Source: an uncultured Bacilli bacterium (GTDB lineage Bacteria > Bacillota_I > Bacilli_A > RF39 > UBA660). From it: a stretch of DNA of 5,315 nt. The position numbers and the translations under genes are program-made. Shown piece by piece: positions 4,977 through 5,315 of this stretch. The stretch spans positions 1-5,315 of the forward strand of contig CALVUV010000090.1 in NCBI GenBank assembly GCA_944363685.1, in the 5' to 3' direction. The notes beneath the pieces were generated by a model, which was given only the letters and a program-made list of their open reading frames with translations, was not told where the DNA came from and did no database searches. The first letter of the stretch is position 1, and each line of letters starts with the position of its first letter.

Positions 4977-5189
4977 ATGTCTTATTTAGGAAAATTTTCA
5001 ATTGAAGAAATAGAACAAATAAAAAGAAGTTTATGCGATCCAAAAATCAATGATATATTTAAAATCAAACCAACCTATATATCTCCTTTAAAGTCATTAG
5101 GCAAAGAAGACAATCTAGTTCAAAAAATAATTTTTAGTTATACTAATAATAGTGATGAAAAAGAAAATGGTAAAGGAAGAAGTAGATAA
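4977..5189 (+). CDS. small protein of unknown function, divergent from the origin
   Basis: I do not recognise this 70-residue protein. The ATG at 4977 is set by the strong GGAGGAG site at 4964-4970. The N-terminus MSYLGKFSIEEIEQIKRSL looks like a short helix start (residues 8-19) followed by a single Cys20; the middle has PTYISPL (32-38), and the tail from residue 56 is polar and charged (NNSDEKENGKGRSR), probably disordered. No signal peptide, membrane segment or metal-binding cluster is visible. In many Bacillota the gene on this side of oriC is rpmH (ribosomal protein L34); this is not L34. Its own promoter, ribosome binding site and strong terminator support a real gene. The polar tail coincides with a second open frame (5155-5232), so a frameshift near the A runs at 5158-5167 might give a longer, different C-terminus. 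Confidence 0.75.
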   Translation: MSYLGKFSIEEIEQIKRSLCDPKINDIFKIKPTYISPLKSLGKEDNLVQKIIFSYTNNSDEKENGKGRSR

Positions 5190-5232
5190 AGAGTTGATTT
5201 CAAAACTAAATTTCAGTGAAAAATTACTGTAA
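5155..5232 (+). CDS. overlapping small frame or frameshifted C-terminus of the preceding gene
   Basis: In the +1 frame relative to the gene at 4977, an ATG at 5155 (or 5167) opens 25 (or 21) codons to a TAA at 5230-5232. The sequence after KKKM, VKEEVDKELISKLNFSEKLL, has a charged-hydrophobic pattern typical of an amphipathic helix and looks more protein-like than the tail read in the first frame. The frame is open from 5131, and the terminator stem begins 13 bases after its stop. No good ribosome binding site precedes either ATG. It could be the true end of the upstream gene reached by +1 slippage or hidden by an indel in the A-rich GATGAAAAAGAAAATGG stretch (5154-5170), a coupled small gene, or chance. 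Confidence 0.35.
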   Translation: MKKKMVKEEVDKELISKLNFSEKLL

Positions 5233-5245
5233 TTAAAAGAAATAG

Positions 5246-5300
5246 AAAAAACTAGATAATTTTAAGTATAAAAATTCTTAAAATGAAATCTAGTTTTTTT
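5246..5300 (+). terminator. strong intrinsic terminator after the small plus-strand gene
   Basis: AAAAAACTAGAT (5246-5257) pairs with ATCTAGTTTTTT (5288-5299), and ATTTTAAG (5259-5266) with CTTAAAAT (5277-5284), giving a long, nearly continuous stem with a 10-base loop and a small asymmetric bulge. T5294-5300 forms the T run; the A run on the other side would let it work in both directions. It closes the transcription unit that starts at about 4951. Confidence 0.85.
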
Positions 5301-5315
5301 GGTTTTCTAAAATTA

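Noticed and set aside
1..5315. Mobile element, CRISPR array, tRNA or rRNA.
   Set aside because: No transposase or integrase frame, terminal inverted repeats, regularly spaced repeats or cloverleaf-like sequence was seen.
1..5315. Mycoplasma-type code with TGA read as tryptophan.
   Set aside because: Conserved tryptophans checked in dnaA and comK are TGG, and TGA appears in frame as a stop just upstream of recF.

Overview
The window is the replication-origin neighbourhood of a low-GC, Gram-positive-type bacterium (Bacillota, probably Bacilli or an uncultured lineage between Bacilli and Mycoplasmatota). The gene order dnaA-dnaN-x-recF-gyrB, the strong AT bias, the GGAGGTGAT-type ribosome binding sites and TATAAT promoters all point there. 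Tryptophan codons checked in dnaA and comK are TGG, and TGA lies in frame as a stop just before recF, so nothing suggests the Mycoplasma code. The lineage is inference; no species can be named.

Layout from the origin leftwards, all on the minus strand: dnaA (3316-4686), a gap with two DnaA boxes and the dnaN promoter, dnaN (2047-3174), a short gap with long phased A/T tracts, a ComK-family competence regulator (1448-1912), a gap with a recF promoter and a possible tiny leader ORF, recF (224-1339), and the first 73 codons of gyrB (1-221), cut by the window edge. To the right of dnaA, 4702-4976 is the main origin: nine exact or near-exact DnaA boxes, mostly TTTTCCACA, and AT-rich DNA. A small unrecognised gene (4977-5189, plus strand) runs the other way from the origin, overlapped at its end by a second open frame and closed by a strong intrinsic terminator.

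DnaA, DnaN, RecF and GyrB form the usual initiation, clamp, gap-repair and supercoiling set. The striking point is that the slot between dnaN and recF, which in Bacillus and relatives holds the small S4-domain gene yaaA/rlbA, holds comK instead. This comK seems to be its own transcription unit: it has a promoter with a 21-bp spacer, two AAAA-N5-TTTT elements about three helical turns apart (the known form of a ComK operator), and an intrinsic terminator whose stem reaches into its last codons. The protein stops before the C-terminal segment that in B. subtilis ComK carries the MecA/ClpC recognition motif. Together these suggest an autoregulated, possibly degradation-resistant competence switch placed at the chromosome origin; this is inference.
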